From contig NZ_ARWA01000001.1 in assembly GCF_000385335.1 (NCBI RefSeq), positions 2,992,001-3,056,000 of the forward strand: DNA of 64,000 nt. Direction: 5' to 3'. The notes below the pieces were generated by a model. That model did not search any database and was not told where the DNA came from. It saw nothing but the letters and a program-made list of their open reading frames with translations. Source of the stretch: Methyloferula stellata AR4. GTDB lineage: Bacteria; Pseudomonadota; Alphaproteobacteria; Rhizobiales; Beijerinckiaceae. A program made the translations under genes and the position numbers. Below are positions 56,172 to 64,000 of the stretch, in pieces (within the stretch, counting starts at the first letter, position 1; every line of letters begins with the position of its first letter).

Positions 56172-56909
56172 ATGATGATCCGGAAAACATGTCTTTCAGC
56201 CGTCGCAATCGCCGCCTTGACCGGCGGAGCCTTCGCCGCCGATCTGCCATCCCGTCAGCCGCCGCCGGTCTATGCGCCACCGCCGCTGTTCACCTGGACC
56301 GGCCTCTATCTCGGCGCGCAAATCGGCTATGCTTGGGGAACGAATAACACCAGCCTGCCGACCGTGCCCGCCTTCACCGGTTCCAACCTCTCCGGCGTGA
56401 CCGGCGGTGTTCATGTCGGATATAATTATCAGGTCAACCAGATCGTCATCGGGATCGAAGGCGAAGGCAATGGAACGAGCCTCTCGAAAAGCGCTTTCGA
56501 ACCCATTACCGGCACGATCATCAATACGAGCATTCCGATCGAAGGATCGATCCGCGGCCGCATTGGCATAGCCTGGGATCGCGTGTTGCTTTATGCGACC
56601 GGCGGCGTGGCTTTGGCCGATGTCCATAACGCCTATTTCGGCGGGATCGCCACCAGTCCCTATTCGTCATCCGACATCGTAAACTCGCGCATCGGTTGGA
56701 CTGCCGGCGCGGGCGTCGAATATGCCGTGACCAATAATGTGTCGGTGCGTGCGGAATACCGCTATGCGGACTTTGGCCATCAGACCAATTCCGTTATGTT
56801 GACGGGTATCCCGGCCACAAACCATTTGACCGAAAACGCGGTGCGTGCCGGCGTCAGCTACAAGGTCGATTTGAATCCTCCACCGGCACCTGTCGTCGCC
56901 AAATATTGA
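56172..56909 (+). CDS. Outer-membrane beta-barrel protein, Omp25/31 type (copy 2)
   Basis: 245 residues. Signal peptide (AIAALTGGAFA), then ADLPSRQPPPVYAPPPLFTW, a barrel domain with GLYLGAQIGYAWG and GVTGGVHVGYNYQ, and the terminal VRAGVSYKVDL. It is a paralog of the protein at 30630 (same linker and strand patterns). It follows the TonB receptor gene by 82 bases, so the two may be cotranscribed. It is convergent with the beta-propeller gene (8 bases between stops). A structural or small-molecule permeability role is likely. Confidence 0.88.
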   Translation: MMIRKTCLSAVAIAALTGGAFAADLPSRQPPPVYAPPPLFTWTGLYLGAQIGYAWGTNNTSLPTVPAFTGSNLSGVTGGVHVGYNYQVNQIVIGIEGEGNGTSLSKSAFEPITGTIINTSIPIEGSIRGRIGIAWDRVLLYATGGVALADVHNAYFGGIATSPYSSSDIVNSRIGWTAGAGVEYAVTNNVSVRAEYRYADFGHQTNSVMLTGIPATNHLTENAVRAGVSYKVDLNPPPAPVVAKY

Positions 56910-56916
56910 GCTACCA

Positions 56917-57906
56917 TCAAGGCTTGACGGCGATTCCCCATGGGAGGCGGCCGACAGGCACGGATTTCAAGACGTCCAGCTTTGCGACATCGATGACGGA
57001 GACATCATTCGTCAGGCCGTTCACGGCATAAAGCCGGCTGCCGTTGCCATTGAAGGCCAGCTGCCAGACGCGCTGGCCGACAAGCAGATAGCGTTTCACT
57101 TCATAGGTCGCCGTGTCGATCACGGCGACCCTATTGGCGCGCCCGAGCGCCACGAAGGCCGTCTTGCCATCCGAGGTGAAACGCACCCCAACCGGCGTAA
57201 TCAGCTCAGGCCTGATGCCTGGAATATCGAAGCCGATCTTATGGATGACCTTACGGCTGCCAGACTCAATAATGGAAACCGTTCCGCCAATTTCCGACGA
57301 GACCCAGATCTGTTTTCTGTCCGGCGTGAACTCGGCGATCCGCGGCCTGGTGTCGACGAGCACATTGGCGACCACTTTCCAGCTCTGCGTATCGATGAAA
57401 TGCGCCATGCTGGTCGATTCGGAAACGTCCACGACAATGCGCCCGTCGTCGCTCACCGCGAGCCCTTCCGGCTCGATACCGACAGGAACGCGTGCGATCA
57501 CCTTGCCAGTCGCTTTCTCCAGAACCGTGACCATCGAGTCGTTTTCATTCGACACATAGACAATGTCGCCGGACGGCGACAAGGCGAGTGTTTCCGGATC
57601 CGGACCGGTCTCCATCGTGCCGGTCACGCTCAGCGTCTCGGTGTCTATGATCGTAATGTCATCGGCGTCACCGTCGCAGACGAGCACCTCGCGATGATCG
57701 GGTGTGATCACGATGCCGCGTGGCCGCTCGCCGACGGGAATTGTCTTGATGACCGCGAGTGTTTCTCCATCGAGCACGGTCACCGTATTGTCGCGCTCAT
57801 TGGTGATGAAGAGTTGGCTTGCCTGGACCTCGCCGGCAACCAGGCAGAATGCTGCCGCGGCCCAACCAAGAGTTCTTCTGTGAACGATCAAGGCGCGAGA
57901 TGGCAT
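56917..57906 (-). CDS. YVTN beta-propeller protein, PQQ-dependent catabolism type
   Basis: 329 residues. Signal peptide to about 29 (GEVQASQLF), then seven YVTN-like blades, each with variants of FITNERDNTVTVLDGET, VYVSNENDSMVTVLEKA and LYAVNGLTNDVSVIDVA. It belongs to the family annotated as PQQ-dependent catabolism-associated beta-propeller, which accompanies quinoprotein and lanthanide-transport genes. Its start overlaps the substrate-binding protein gene by 19 bases, so the two are coupled. It is the last gene of the xox operon. A metal-binding or protein-docking role in the periplasm is a guess. Confidence 0.86.
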   Translation of the reverse strand: MPSRALIVHRRTLGWAAAAFCLVAGEVQASQLFITNERDNTVTVLDGETLAVIKTIPVGERPRGIVITPDHREVLVCDGDADDITIIDTETLSVTGTMETGPDPETLALSPSGDIVYVSNENDSMVTVLEKATGKVIARVPVGIEPEGLAVSDDGRIVVDVSESTSMAHFIDTQSWKVVANVLVDTRPRIAEFTPDRKQIWVSSEIGGTVSIIESGSRKVIHKIGFDIPGIRPELITPVGVRFTSDGKTAFVALGRANRVAVIDTATYEVKRYLLVGQRVWQLAFNGNGSRLYAVNGLTNDVSVIDVAKLDVLKSVPVGRLPWGIAVKP

Positions 57907-59180
57907 TTCGTCTCCGGTTCATCAAAGCCGAGCGTATCCGTCAGAAATTTCTGATGCAGGAACCCCTCCTGAGGCGACATGGAGGTCACCATCAAGGCTT
58001 GCGCAAGCAGCACGGGCTGACGCAACTGCTGGTCCCATCGGCGAAAGGTCAGCCCCTCCCCCTTGAACCCCGCGACTTCGAACTGGTCCGACCGGAGAAA
58101 AGCACGCAAGTCCGCAGGTTCTGTCTTACCGGATCGGATGAATGCTTCGCCGACGATCCGTAAGGCGAGCCAGCCCGCGTAGTCGCGCTCGATCATATCG
58201 CGATGCGCGAAAAGCTTGAAACGATGCTGCATCTGCAAAGCCGAATATTCCTGAAAGCTCGGATGCCATGCGGTCGCGACCAAGCCCTGAGTACCGGCGA
58301 TCGGTCGCGCCTCATAAGTATTATAGGGAAGATAATCGCCGAACTGATCGGCTTCGTCCGCGACGATGAGCACGTCATAGGACGGTGCGTTTTGAGTCGC
58401 GAGCGGCATCTGGGTTTGGATCTGCTGAAACCCCGTATCGACGCGCCGCGCACCGGGATTATAGCTATAGCTGCGTTCCTCGACGATCTTTCCGCCGAAG
58501 CGCGAGGAGGAGCGCCGCATGGCCGCGGCATAGGCCTCGTCTTGCACGCCTACTCCCTTCAGCAAGAACCAGCGTCTCCAGCGTTTCAATATCAAGAATT
58601 GCGCAAGCGCGTCGGTGCGCATCGCGCGGCTCGGCAGTAAGTGAAACACATTACGCCGGCAATCGTCCTGCCGCAGATTGTCGTCGATCGTTCGCGCATC
58701 CAGGATGATCGCGTTTGCCGCTTCCGGCAAATCGGCAAGAGTCAGGAGATCAGCCGAATTCAGATCGGCGACAATCATCGAAGGCTTCGTCGAAAGCACC
58801 TCGCGCGCTCTAGCGGCAATGTCGCCATCGGCTGGAACCGTCACGACATCCAATACATATTGCCGTCCCAGAAACTTGCCGGTGATATTGATCTCTTGCG
58901 CTCCCAATTTCGCGCCGGCCACGCCGCCGTCCGTCGGAATGGTCTGCATGAGCGAGAGCGGCTGCGTCTCCTGATAGGCCTTGCCGAAATAGACGACGTT
59001 TGCGGTTATGCTTTTGGGTGTCTCATCGGTGTCCGACGTCGGGCTCATCGCGGCGTCAGGAAGGCGATCTTGTGCTCTCACATCAAGCGCACAGGTTGGC
59101 AGTAGGCACTGCGAAGACGCCACCCAAAAAAGTAGCGCCTTCGCATGCACGTTCAAACCTGTGGCCACGGATGCTACCAA
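57888..59180 (-). CDS. ABC-type substrate-binding protein of the PQQ alcohol dehydrogenase system (LutA-like)
   Basis: 430 residues. A signal sequence is followed by a type I periplasmic-binding fold (VVYFGKAYQETQPLSLMQTI; FLLKGVGVQDEAYAAAMRRS). The C-terminal LTDTLGFDEPETKCHL is characteristic of the substrate-binding family found with PQQ-dependent alcohol dehydrogenases, which includes the protein needed for lanthanide uptake in Methylobacterium. It overlaps xoxG by 7 bases and the propeller gene by 19, so the three are tightly coupled. The ATPase and permease that normally follow are not present in the window. Confidence 0.85.
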   Translation of the reverse strand: MVASVATGLNVHAKALLFWVASSQCLLPTCALDVRAQDRLPDAAMSPTSDTDETPKSITANVVYFGKAYQETQPLSLMQTIPTDGGVAGAKLGAQEINITGKFLGRQYVLDVVTVPADGDIAARAREVLSTKPSMIVADLNSADLLTLADLPEAANAIILDARTIDDNLRQDDCRRNVFHLLPSRAMRTDALAQFLILKRWRRWFLLKGVGVQDEAYAAAMRRSSSRFGGKIVEERSYSYNPGARRVDTGFQQIQTQMPLATQNAPSYDVLIVADEADQFGDYLPYNTYEARPIAGTQGLVATAWHPSFQEYSALQMQHRFKLFAHRDMIERDYAGWLALRIVGEAFIRSGKTEPADLRAFLRSDQFEVAGFKGEGLTFRRWDQQLRQPVLLAQALMVTSMSPQEGFLHQKFLTDTLGFDEPETKCHLAP

Positions 59181-59722
59181 TTCACGCGATCCTGAGAACC
59201 CGAATAAAGCGATCGAACGAAAGCCATAATCTTGAAAAGCTCATCGTCGCTCTTGATAATTTCGCCAAAAGGCGGCATCGGTGCGACGACTGTTTCTATA
59301 CCAATCCTCACATAGCCTTTCTTCTGAAGACCTTCCGAACCCAGCGAGATCAAACGAAACAGCGTATCGTCATCGCTCCCATAGACCCAATTGTCATTCT
59401 TGATCGAAGGACAAATTCCGCCGCCGCCGCCACCGCCGTGGCAACCATTACAACTGGAACCGAAGAAAGCTTTCTTACCGGCTTCGATCATATCAGGCTG
59501 ACCCGTATAAGGATTATGGATCGTGCCGATGGGCGCCGATGCAACGATTTCAAGTGGCGGCTTGCCCGTCACTTGTGAAACCGGAGCCGATACGGAGGGG
59601 CTTTTGCTCATATCAGAAGCGGATGGCTGATGAACGTTAACTGGACCCACAGGTGCGTCATCGGCATAGACATGGAGCGGCGCGAAGAGAAGCGCAACGG
59701 CGAGGCAAAGCTGTTTAATCAT
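59174..59722 (-). CDS. xoxG: Cytochrome cL-type electron acceptor of XoxF
   Basis: 182 residues from MIKQLCLAVALLFAPLHVYA at 59722; the open frame runs further upstream inside xoxJ. One heme at Cys91-Asn-Gly-Cys94-His95, followed by an uninterrupted seven-glycine run (96-102) and Cys104. The later VYGSDDDTLFRLISLGS and VVAPMPPFGEIIKSDDELFK are typical XoxG; Met in the MPPF motif is the probable sixth ligand. It accepts electrons from XoxF in the periplasm and passes them to a cytochrome oxidase chain. It lies 64 bases after xoxJ and overlaps the next gene. Confidence 0.88.
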   Translation of the reverse strand: MIKQLCLAVALLFAPLHVYADDAPVGPVNVHQPSASDMSKSPSVSAPVSQVTGKPPLEIVASAPIGTIHNPYTGQPDMIEAGKKAFFGSSCNGCHGGGGGGGICPSIKNDNWVYGSDDDTLFRLISLGSEGLQKKGYVRIGIETVVAPMPPFGEIIKSDDELFKIMAFVRSLYSGSQDRVNW

Positions 59723-59786
59723 TCTGAAACGATATCCTTGTTGCGGTGGTGTCTTTAGGTGCGGCGATAACCCATCGATGAGATGG

Positions 59787-61532
59787 TCACTTAGGCGCCG
59801 TCTCTGCGAAAAGATCGAGCGCCCGAATCGCAGATCCATTTTCGGCTTTGGCCGCGATCTGGCGGGCCGTCTCACCATCAGCCGATTTCATCCCCGGCTG
59901 TGCGCCCGACTGAAGCAGCAAACCGATCATCGGCGCATTGTCGTGCGCAGCCGCGATCATGAGCGGGGTCACCCCCTCGCTCGAGATGGCATTCACGTTG
60001 GCGCCATGACTTAGAAGTTCACGAGCAATGTCCATCGAGTTGAGTGTTTGCTGTAATTTGTTAATGCGACTTTCCGGCGGCGGTTCGCTTGCCGCAGCCA
60101 TCAGCGGCGTCAGCTTCTTTTTGCTGACAGGCAGATCGACCTTAGCTCCGCTGTTGATCAATGCTTTGGCAGCATCGAACTTCTTTTCTTCGATCGCAAC
60201 GGCGAGCGCCGTAAAGCCTCCTGGCGCGGTGGAATCGACGTTGGTACCCTTAGACAAAAGCAGTTGAATGGCCGCCACATCATTGCGTAACACCGCATGA
60301 AGAAGAGGTAACCAGCCGTCGCTGTCGGGGATATCCACCCTAGCGCCGCGTTCAAGAAGATATTTTGATGTGTCGAGCGAGCCAAGCCTGACGGAGGCCG
60401 TCAGCGGCGTATAGCCCTGCAGATCCTTCTTATTGATATCGGCACCTTTTTCTAGAAGAAAGCCGATCCTTTCATTGTCCGAGGCAAGCACGGCATCGGC
60501 AAGTTCTACGTTGACGTCAGCACCGTCTTTAAGCCAGGTTTCAAGACGCTCGCGGGTAACTTCCGGCTTTTCGCGATGCAGTTTTGCAAGTTCTTCAGCG
60601 GAGATCGTTGGCGCTGAATAAATGCCATGAGCTTTGATTGTACCCGAGATTAGACAGTCCGAGCATTCGATCAATGGCACACCATAATCATCCAGAATCT
60701 TCTTGATCTCGTCACGATGCTTGTTGAGCGCGTTCTCTATCGCGTATTTTCTCACTGCATCTGTCTTTCGCACACCGATCGCCATCTCGAATTCCATCGG
60801 GATGATGTCGTCCATGAGATTTGTTGGTTGGAGCTTGAGAGGCGCGCCTTGCGCTTTTACCCAGCCGGCGAACGGGCCCCAAACGCCAGCGACATCGAGC
60901 TTACCATCGACGACCTCCTTGACCTGCCACCAAGGTTGATGGGACTCGACGAGATCACCGTCGTGGCTAACCTCGTGAACATGGACGTTGGAGACGACAC
61001 CATGATTTGCCAGAGATTGGCGAAGCGACGACAACTCATAAACACCGATCTGCAATTTATGCAGAAGAGGGTCTGAGAGGCCGCTGAAATTGTAATTATC
61101 GCTGCTGCGTGACGCCAACACATAGGTCGATCCATAGATCGGAAATGTGGTCAACGCGGATTCGTAATTGTAAGGAACATCCATCAGGATATCGCAATCA
61201 TTCGTGTCGAACGTCTGCCGGGTTAACCCGCGCTCAATGTATGGACGCCAGAAATACGTCGCCGTGGTGCCGAGTGCTTTGGCTATCACGTTAGCGATCT
61301 TGTTTTCGAATCCTTCTTCTTTGATGTTCGAAAACGGCATGTCGCCTGGATCGGCACAGACGCGAAATGACGTGTAGTGCGCTGTACGTGCGGCAGCCTT
61401 CGCCGCGTCGCGCTGGACCTGAGTATAGTCATCGAACTCCTTATTATTCGGTGCCGCCTGGGCGAAGGCATGGCTCACAGCCCCGAGGCAGATGAAGATG
61501 GCGAATGGCAAACGCAATGTGATTGTCTTCAT
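59787..61532 (-). CDS. xoxJ: XoxJ periplasmic binding-like protein fused to ankyrin repeats
   Basis: 581 residues from the ATG at 61532, giving a signal peptide ending AFAQAAP; a start at 61547 is possible. Residues about 45-310 form the solute-binding fold of XoxJ/MxaJ (FRVCADPGDMPFSNIKEEGF; NDCDILMDVPYNYESALTT; DVAGVWGPFAGWV), thought to help mature or activate the dehydrogenase. A linker leads to about six ankyrin repeats from about 340 to 575 (GADINKKDLQGYTPLTASVR; GANVNAISSEGVTPLMIAAA). XoxJ proteins are normally about 270-300 residues, so the fusion doubles the length. It is placed between xoxF (101 bases) and xoxG (64 bases), as in other xox operons. Confidence 0.87.
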   Translation of the reverse strand: MKTITLRLPFAIFICLGAVSHAFAQAAPNNKEFDDYTQVQRDAAKAAARTAHYTSFRVCADPGDMPFSNIKEEGFENKIANVIAKALGTTATYFWRPYIERGLTRQTFDTNDCDILMDVPYNYESALTTFPIYGSTYVLASRSSDNYNFSGLSDPLLHKLQIGVYELSSLRQSLANHGVVSNVHVHEVSHDGDLVESHQPWWQVKEVVDGKLDVAGVWGPFAGWVKAQGAPLKLQPTNLMDDIIPMEFEMAIGVRKTDAVRKYAIENALNKHRDEIKKILDDYGVPLIECSDCLISGTIKAHGIYSAPTISAEELAKLHREKPEVTRERLETWLKDGADVNVELADAVLASDNERIGFLLEKGADINKKDLQGYTPLTASVRLGSLDTSKYLLERGARVDIPDSDGWLPLLHAVLRNDVAAIQLLLSKGTNVDSTAPGGFTALAVAIEEKKFDAAKALINSGAKVDLPVSKKKLTPLMAAASEPPPESRINKLQQTLNSMDIARELLSHGANVNAISSEGVTPLMIAAAHDNAPMIGLLLQSGAQPGMKSADGETARQIAAKAENGSAIRALDLFAETAPK

Positions 61533-61633
61533 GCGGCGGAGACTCACTTAACCGAAGGTTTAAGACGTTGAATATAAAGGCAGACCTGCGGAAAGCACGT
61601 GGCTTTCCGCAGGTCGCGTTCAAACGCTTGATG

Positions 61634-63640
61634 TTATTTCTGAGCGGATTTTTCTGGAATGCGGAAGGTATAGAGCGTCCCGCCTTGCGGAATTTTATTG
61701 AACCCGCCAACTTTCGTCAGAGCAGTCGATCCAATCGCTCCGAACTTATCGTCGAGATCGAGACCGGCAACGGCCGGTAGACCGATCCATCCGCCGATAC
61801 CGGCGAAGACTGAGACATATTGGTGTCCCTTGACCTTATAGGTAATCGGGTTCCCCAGGATGCCGGACCCGAGTTTGCGTTGCCAAAGCACCTTGCCGTT
61901 TTCGCGATCGACGGCCCGGAAATCGCCGTTCAAGCTCCCGTAGAAAACAAGGCCGCCATCGGTGTTGAGCGTGCCGCCCCAGTTCGGATAGGCGTCCGGG
62001 ATCTCCCAGTCCGTCTTGCCCGTGAGCACGTCAAACTTCTTTAACTTGCCCATGACGCCGGGCTTTTCAGGATACATGTACACGTTGGCGAAGACATAGA
62101 CCGTGCCTTGCTGCGTGTGAGTCCGCGCCTGAGGTTCGTCCTCCATGCACCAATTATTGGTCGGCATATAGAACTTGGTCGGATCCTTGGGATCAACCGA
62201 GCCGGGCTGCTGATCTTTGCCACCCATGGCAGAGGGACATGCTTGCGTATTGACACCAATCTTGAAAGGCGAATGCTCCGGTACCTTCACAGGACGGCCA
62301 GTCTTCAGATCGACTTTCTCCGCCCAATTCACAGTCACGAATTTATTAGCCCTCAAAAGCGTACCATCGGAGCGATCGAGCACATACGCAAAGCCATTGC
62401 GGTCGAAGTGAACCAAGGTCTTGCGCGGTTTGCCATCGACGTTTGGCATATCGACGAGAATGTTTTCATTGACGCCATCATAATCCCATTGGTCGAATGG
62501 GGTCATTTGATACGCCCAAACCACCTCGCCTGTATCGACCTTCCGGGCGAAAATGGTCATCGACCATTTATTGTCCCACTTGCCGCTGTTACATGCTTCT
62601 TGCGTGTCTTCACCGCAACGCGTGGTCGGGCTCCAATTGCCCGGATTGCCAGTCGAGGCATAGACGAGTTTCAGCTCAGGATCGTAAGAATACCAAGCCC
62701 AAGGTGAACCGCCGCCACGCTTCCATTCGTCGCCGGGATAAGACGACATGCCGATGTCATGGCCATAAGTGCCATGCTGGGGATTGGCTTTATTGGTATC
62801 GGGCGTCATACAGACGTCCTTGTCCGTGCCATTCGACTGACACCGCCATACAAGCTTGCCGTCCGCCAGATTGTAAGCTTCAAGCCTGCCGCGTGCCGCG
62901 AATTCGTCACCACCAAATCCCACGATCACTTTATCATCGGCGATCAATGGGGCGCTGGTGACGGTCTCTCCGTGTTCTGGATAGGCATGTTTGACGACCC
63001 AGTCTTCCTTGCCGGTCTTCGCATCCAAAGCGATCAAGTAACCGTCCAAGGTGTTGAAAAGAACCTTGCCGTCGGCGTAATTGACGCCGCGTTCGACTGT
63101 ATCGCAGCAGGCGCGCGGAACAGCGCTTAGATCGCGATCCGTGTCCTTCTTATAGGACCAAACCTGAACCGGGTTGTCCGGGTCCGACAGGTCAAGAGCT
63201 TGGACGATATTTGGCCAAGCACTCACAAAAAACATCATCGGCTTGCCGTCGATGTCGACGACGACCGGCTGGCCTTCATGACCGCGCAATGCGCCCGTCG
63301 ATTGCGACCACGCCATCTGCAGGTTGCCGACGCTTTCCTTGTTGATCTCCTTAAGATCGCTGTGACGATCGAGGCCGAGGTTTTGCCCCATAGCCGGCCA
63401 AAGATCCGGGTTTTTGCTGTTCTTCATAACTTCGGCGTCGGACGTCGATACCTTCGATTCAGCTTCTGAAGGTCCGACGACAGTCATGCTGGTGGCAGTC
63501 GGCCCCATATTGCTCGTGGCTGCAGAACTCGATTCCGCCTGCGCAAACACTGTCGTGGCAGCCAACACCAAAGTCGCGGCGGCAGCATGTCCGATCAATG
63601 TATGAGCTACTTTTATTCGCGTCTTCCTTGTGAGTTTCAT
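61634..63640 (-). CDS. xoxF: Lanthanide-dependent PQQ methanol dehydrogenase
   Basis: 668 residues with a Sec-type signal (about 1-34), an unusual Ser/Thr-rich stretch of about 40 residues, and then an eight-bladed quinoprotein domain from about 77. The vicinal Cys178-Cys179 in RACCDTVERG is the disulphide over PQQ. Metal-site residues: Glu246, Asn332 and Asp386 plus the additional Asp388 in FDQWDYDGVNE. The second Asp is Ala in calcium MxaF enzymes, so this is a lanthanide enzyme. It oxidises methanol to formaldehyde or formate in the periplasm, passing electrons to XoxG. Inserted Cys segments (DVCMTP, RCGEDTQEAC) and TPFDQWDYDG suggest the XoxF1 clade, from memory of family patterns. No mxaI is near. 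Confidence 0.94.
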   Translation of the reverse strand: MKLTRKTRIKVAHTLIGHAAAATLVLAATTVFAQAESSSAATSNMGPTATSMTVVGPSEAESKVSTSDAEVMKNSKNPDLWPAMGQNLGLDRHSDLKEINKESVGNLQMAWSQSTGALRGHEGQPVVVDIDGKPMMFFVSAWPNIVQALDLSDPDNPVQVWSYKKDTDRDLSAVPRACCDTVERGVNYADGKVLFNTLDGYLIALDAKTGKEDWVVKHAYPEHGETVTSAPLIADDKVIVGFGGDEFAARGRLEAYNLADGKLVWRCQSNGTDKDVCMTPDTNKANPQHGTYGHDIGMSSYPGDEWKRGGGSPWAWYSYDPELKLVYASTGNPGNWSPTTRCGEDTQEACNSGKWDNKWSMTIFARKVDTGEVVWAYQMTPFDQWDYDGVNENILVDMPNVDGKPRKTLVHFDRNGFAYVLDRSDGTLLRANKFVTVNWAEKVDLKTGRPVKVPEHSPFKIGVNTQACPSAMGGKDQQPGSVDPKDPTKFYMPTNNWCMEDEPQARTHTQQGTVYVFANVYMYPEKPGVMGKLKKFDVLTGKTDWEIPDAYPNWGGTLNTDGGLVFYGSLNGDFRAVDRENGKVLWQRKLGSGILGNPITYKVKGHQYVSVFAGIGGWIGLPAVAGLDLDDKFGAIGSTALTKVGGFNKIPQGGTLYTFRIPEKSAQK

Positions 63641-63792
63641 TCCCGTCTCCCATCCCGTTCATTATCTGATTGTTGAAGAAAGGGGCCAGGCGCCGGGAGG
63701 TAATGTCCTGGCCCCATGCTCTACGCAGACCGAGGTCTTGACGAGACACGCCCTAAGCATACCGGCGGCGTAATAGATGGCGATGGCCCGCC

Positions 63793-63819
63793 TTCCCGAT
63801 CTATTTGGGAAAGCTTCCC
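63793..63819. promoter_or_regulatory. Clustered TTCCC/GGGAA modules upstream of xoxF
   Basis: TTCCC at 63793, GGGAA at 63807 and TTCCC at 63815; the last two form a dyad with a 3-base spacer. The position 150-180 bases before xoxF suits a regulator site, for example for a methanol or lanthanide responsive activator. Nothing more can be shown from sequence. Confidence 0.35.
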
Positions 63820-63929
63820 GAGCAACGGATATTTTGGATATCCCGTTTCCGATTACTGTCTTCTTTGATTGAACTTTCAGGCTTCAGCCGAGCAAATTTC
63901 CTGCACGGGGAAGATTATGACTTCTAGGA

Positions 63930-64000
63930 ATGGATCAGCCGCCCGATCGCAAGCCATCATCTTTGGAAGATGGAATCAGCGCGCTGCAAGCCTGGAAAAA
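63930..64000 (+). CDS. Possible partial ORF running off the window
   Basis: An open frame MDQPPDRKPSSLEDGISALQ continues to the last base. The ribosome-binding site is weak and only 23 codons are visible, so it may be a gene start or chance. It would be divergent from xoxF. Confidence 0.25.
   Translation, partial: MDQPPDRKPSSLEDGISALQAWK

Larger units (their letters stand above)
63641..64000. other. Upstream region of xoxF
   Basis: 360 bases. It should hold the xoxF promoter. TTCCC/GGGAA modules are clustered at 63793-63819 and an 8-bp palindrome GGATATCC lies at 63836-63843, about 150-200 bases before the start. A partial divergent ORF may begin at 63930. Confidence 0.5.

Overview
The window looks like chromosome of a methylotrophic alphaproteobacterium of the Hyphomicrobiales (Rhizobiales), most likely Beijerinckiaceae (Methylocella/Methylovirgula/Methylocapsa-like). 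This is inferred from the tatABC-serS-surE-pcm-nlpD gene order, the Omp25/31-type barrel proteins, a hopanoid C-2 methylase, a methanol-metabolism cytochrome and a XoxF-type methanol dehydrogenase locus. Base composition is GC-rich with AT-richer promoter gaps.

Layout. 1-1125: start of the str operon (rpsL, rpsG, fusA, minus strand, fusA cut by the window edge). 1620-5713: two tandem secreted caspase-fold proteins that have both lost the catalytic His and Cys. 5802-11712: DNA-repair glycosylase, MBL hydrolase, histidine kinase, S10 carboxypeptidase and two small proteins. 11980-18443: tatA-tatB-tatC-serS-surE-pcm-nlpD (minus), invaded by two large palindromic repeats. 18694-26466: FmdB-type zinc ribbon, RND pump plus adaptor, hopanoid methylase HpnP, and a second orphan adaptor. 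26610-28942: divergent pair of a methanol-metabolism cytochrome c and a MauG-like diheme protein. 29136-29526: tRNA-Cys and tRNA-Asn. 29706-35338: MerR regulator, porin-like barrel, NarL-type two-component pair, tandem-DUF2380 protein, PilZ protein. 35565-45756: SDR, cysK, sseA, glnA, VOC protein and several unknown proteins. 45914-49526: glycosyltransferase, methyltransferase, paralogous glycosyltransferase. 49651-52038: parE and a small membrane protein.

52167-63640 is the most interesting part. A tRNA-Phe is followed by the N-terminal remnant of a P4-type integrase. Then comes a block devoted to PQQ/lanthanide-dependent methanol oxidation: a PQQ-associated rhodanese-like protein, a TonB-dependent receptor, an outer-membrane barrel, and a minus-strand operon xoxF-xoxJ-xoxG-substrate-binding protein-beta-propeller. 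XoxF carries the extra Asp diagnostic of lanthanide enzymes. XoxJ is fused to a long C-terminal ankyrin-repeat domain. The set resembles lanthanide uptake (lut/ped-type) genes merged with xox genes, but no ABC ATPase or permease is present here. The tRNA/integrase junction suggests the block arrived as an island.

Palindromic intergenic repeats of several families are scattered through the window, and one supplies the start codon region of a gene. No CRISPR array, intact insertion sequence or rRNA was seen.
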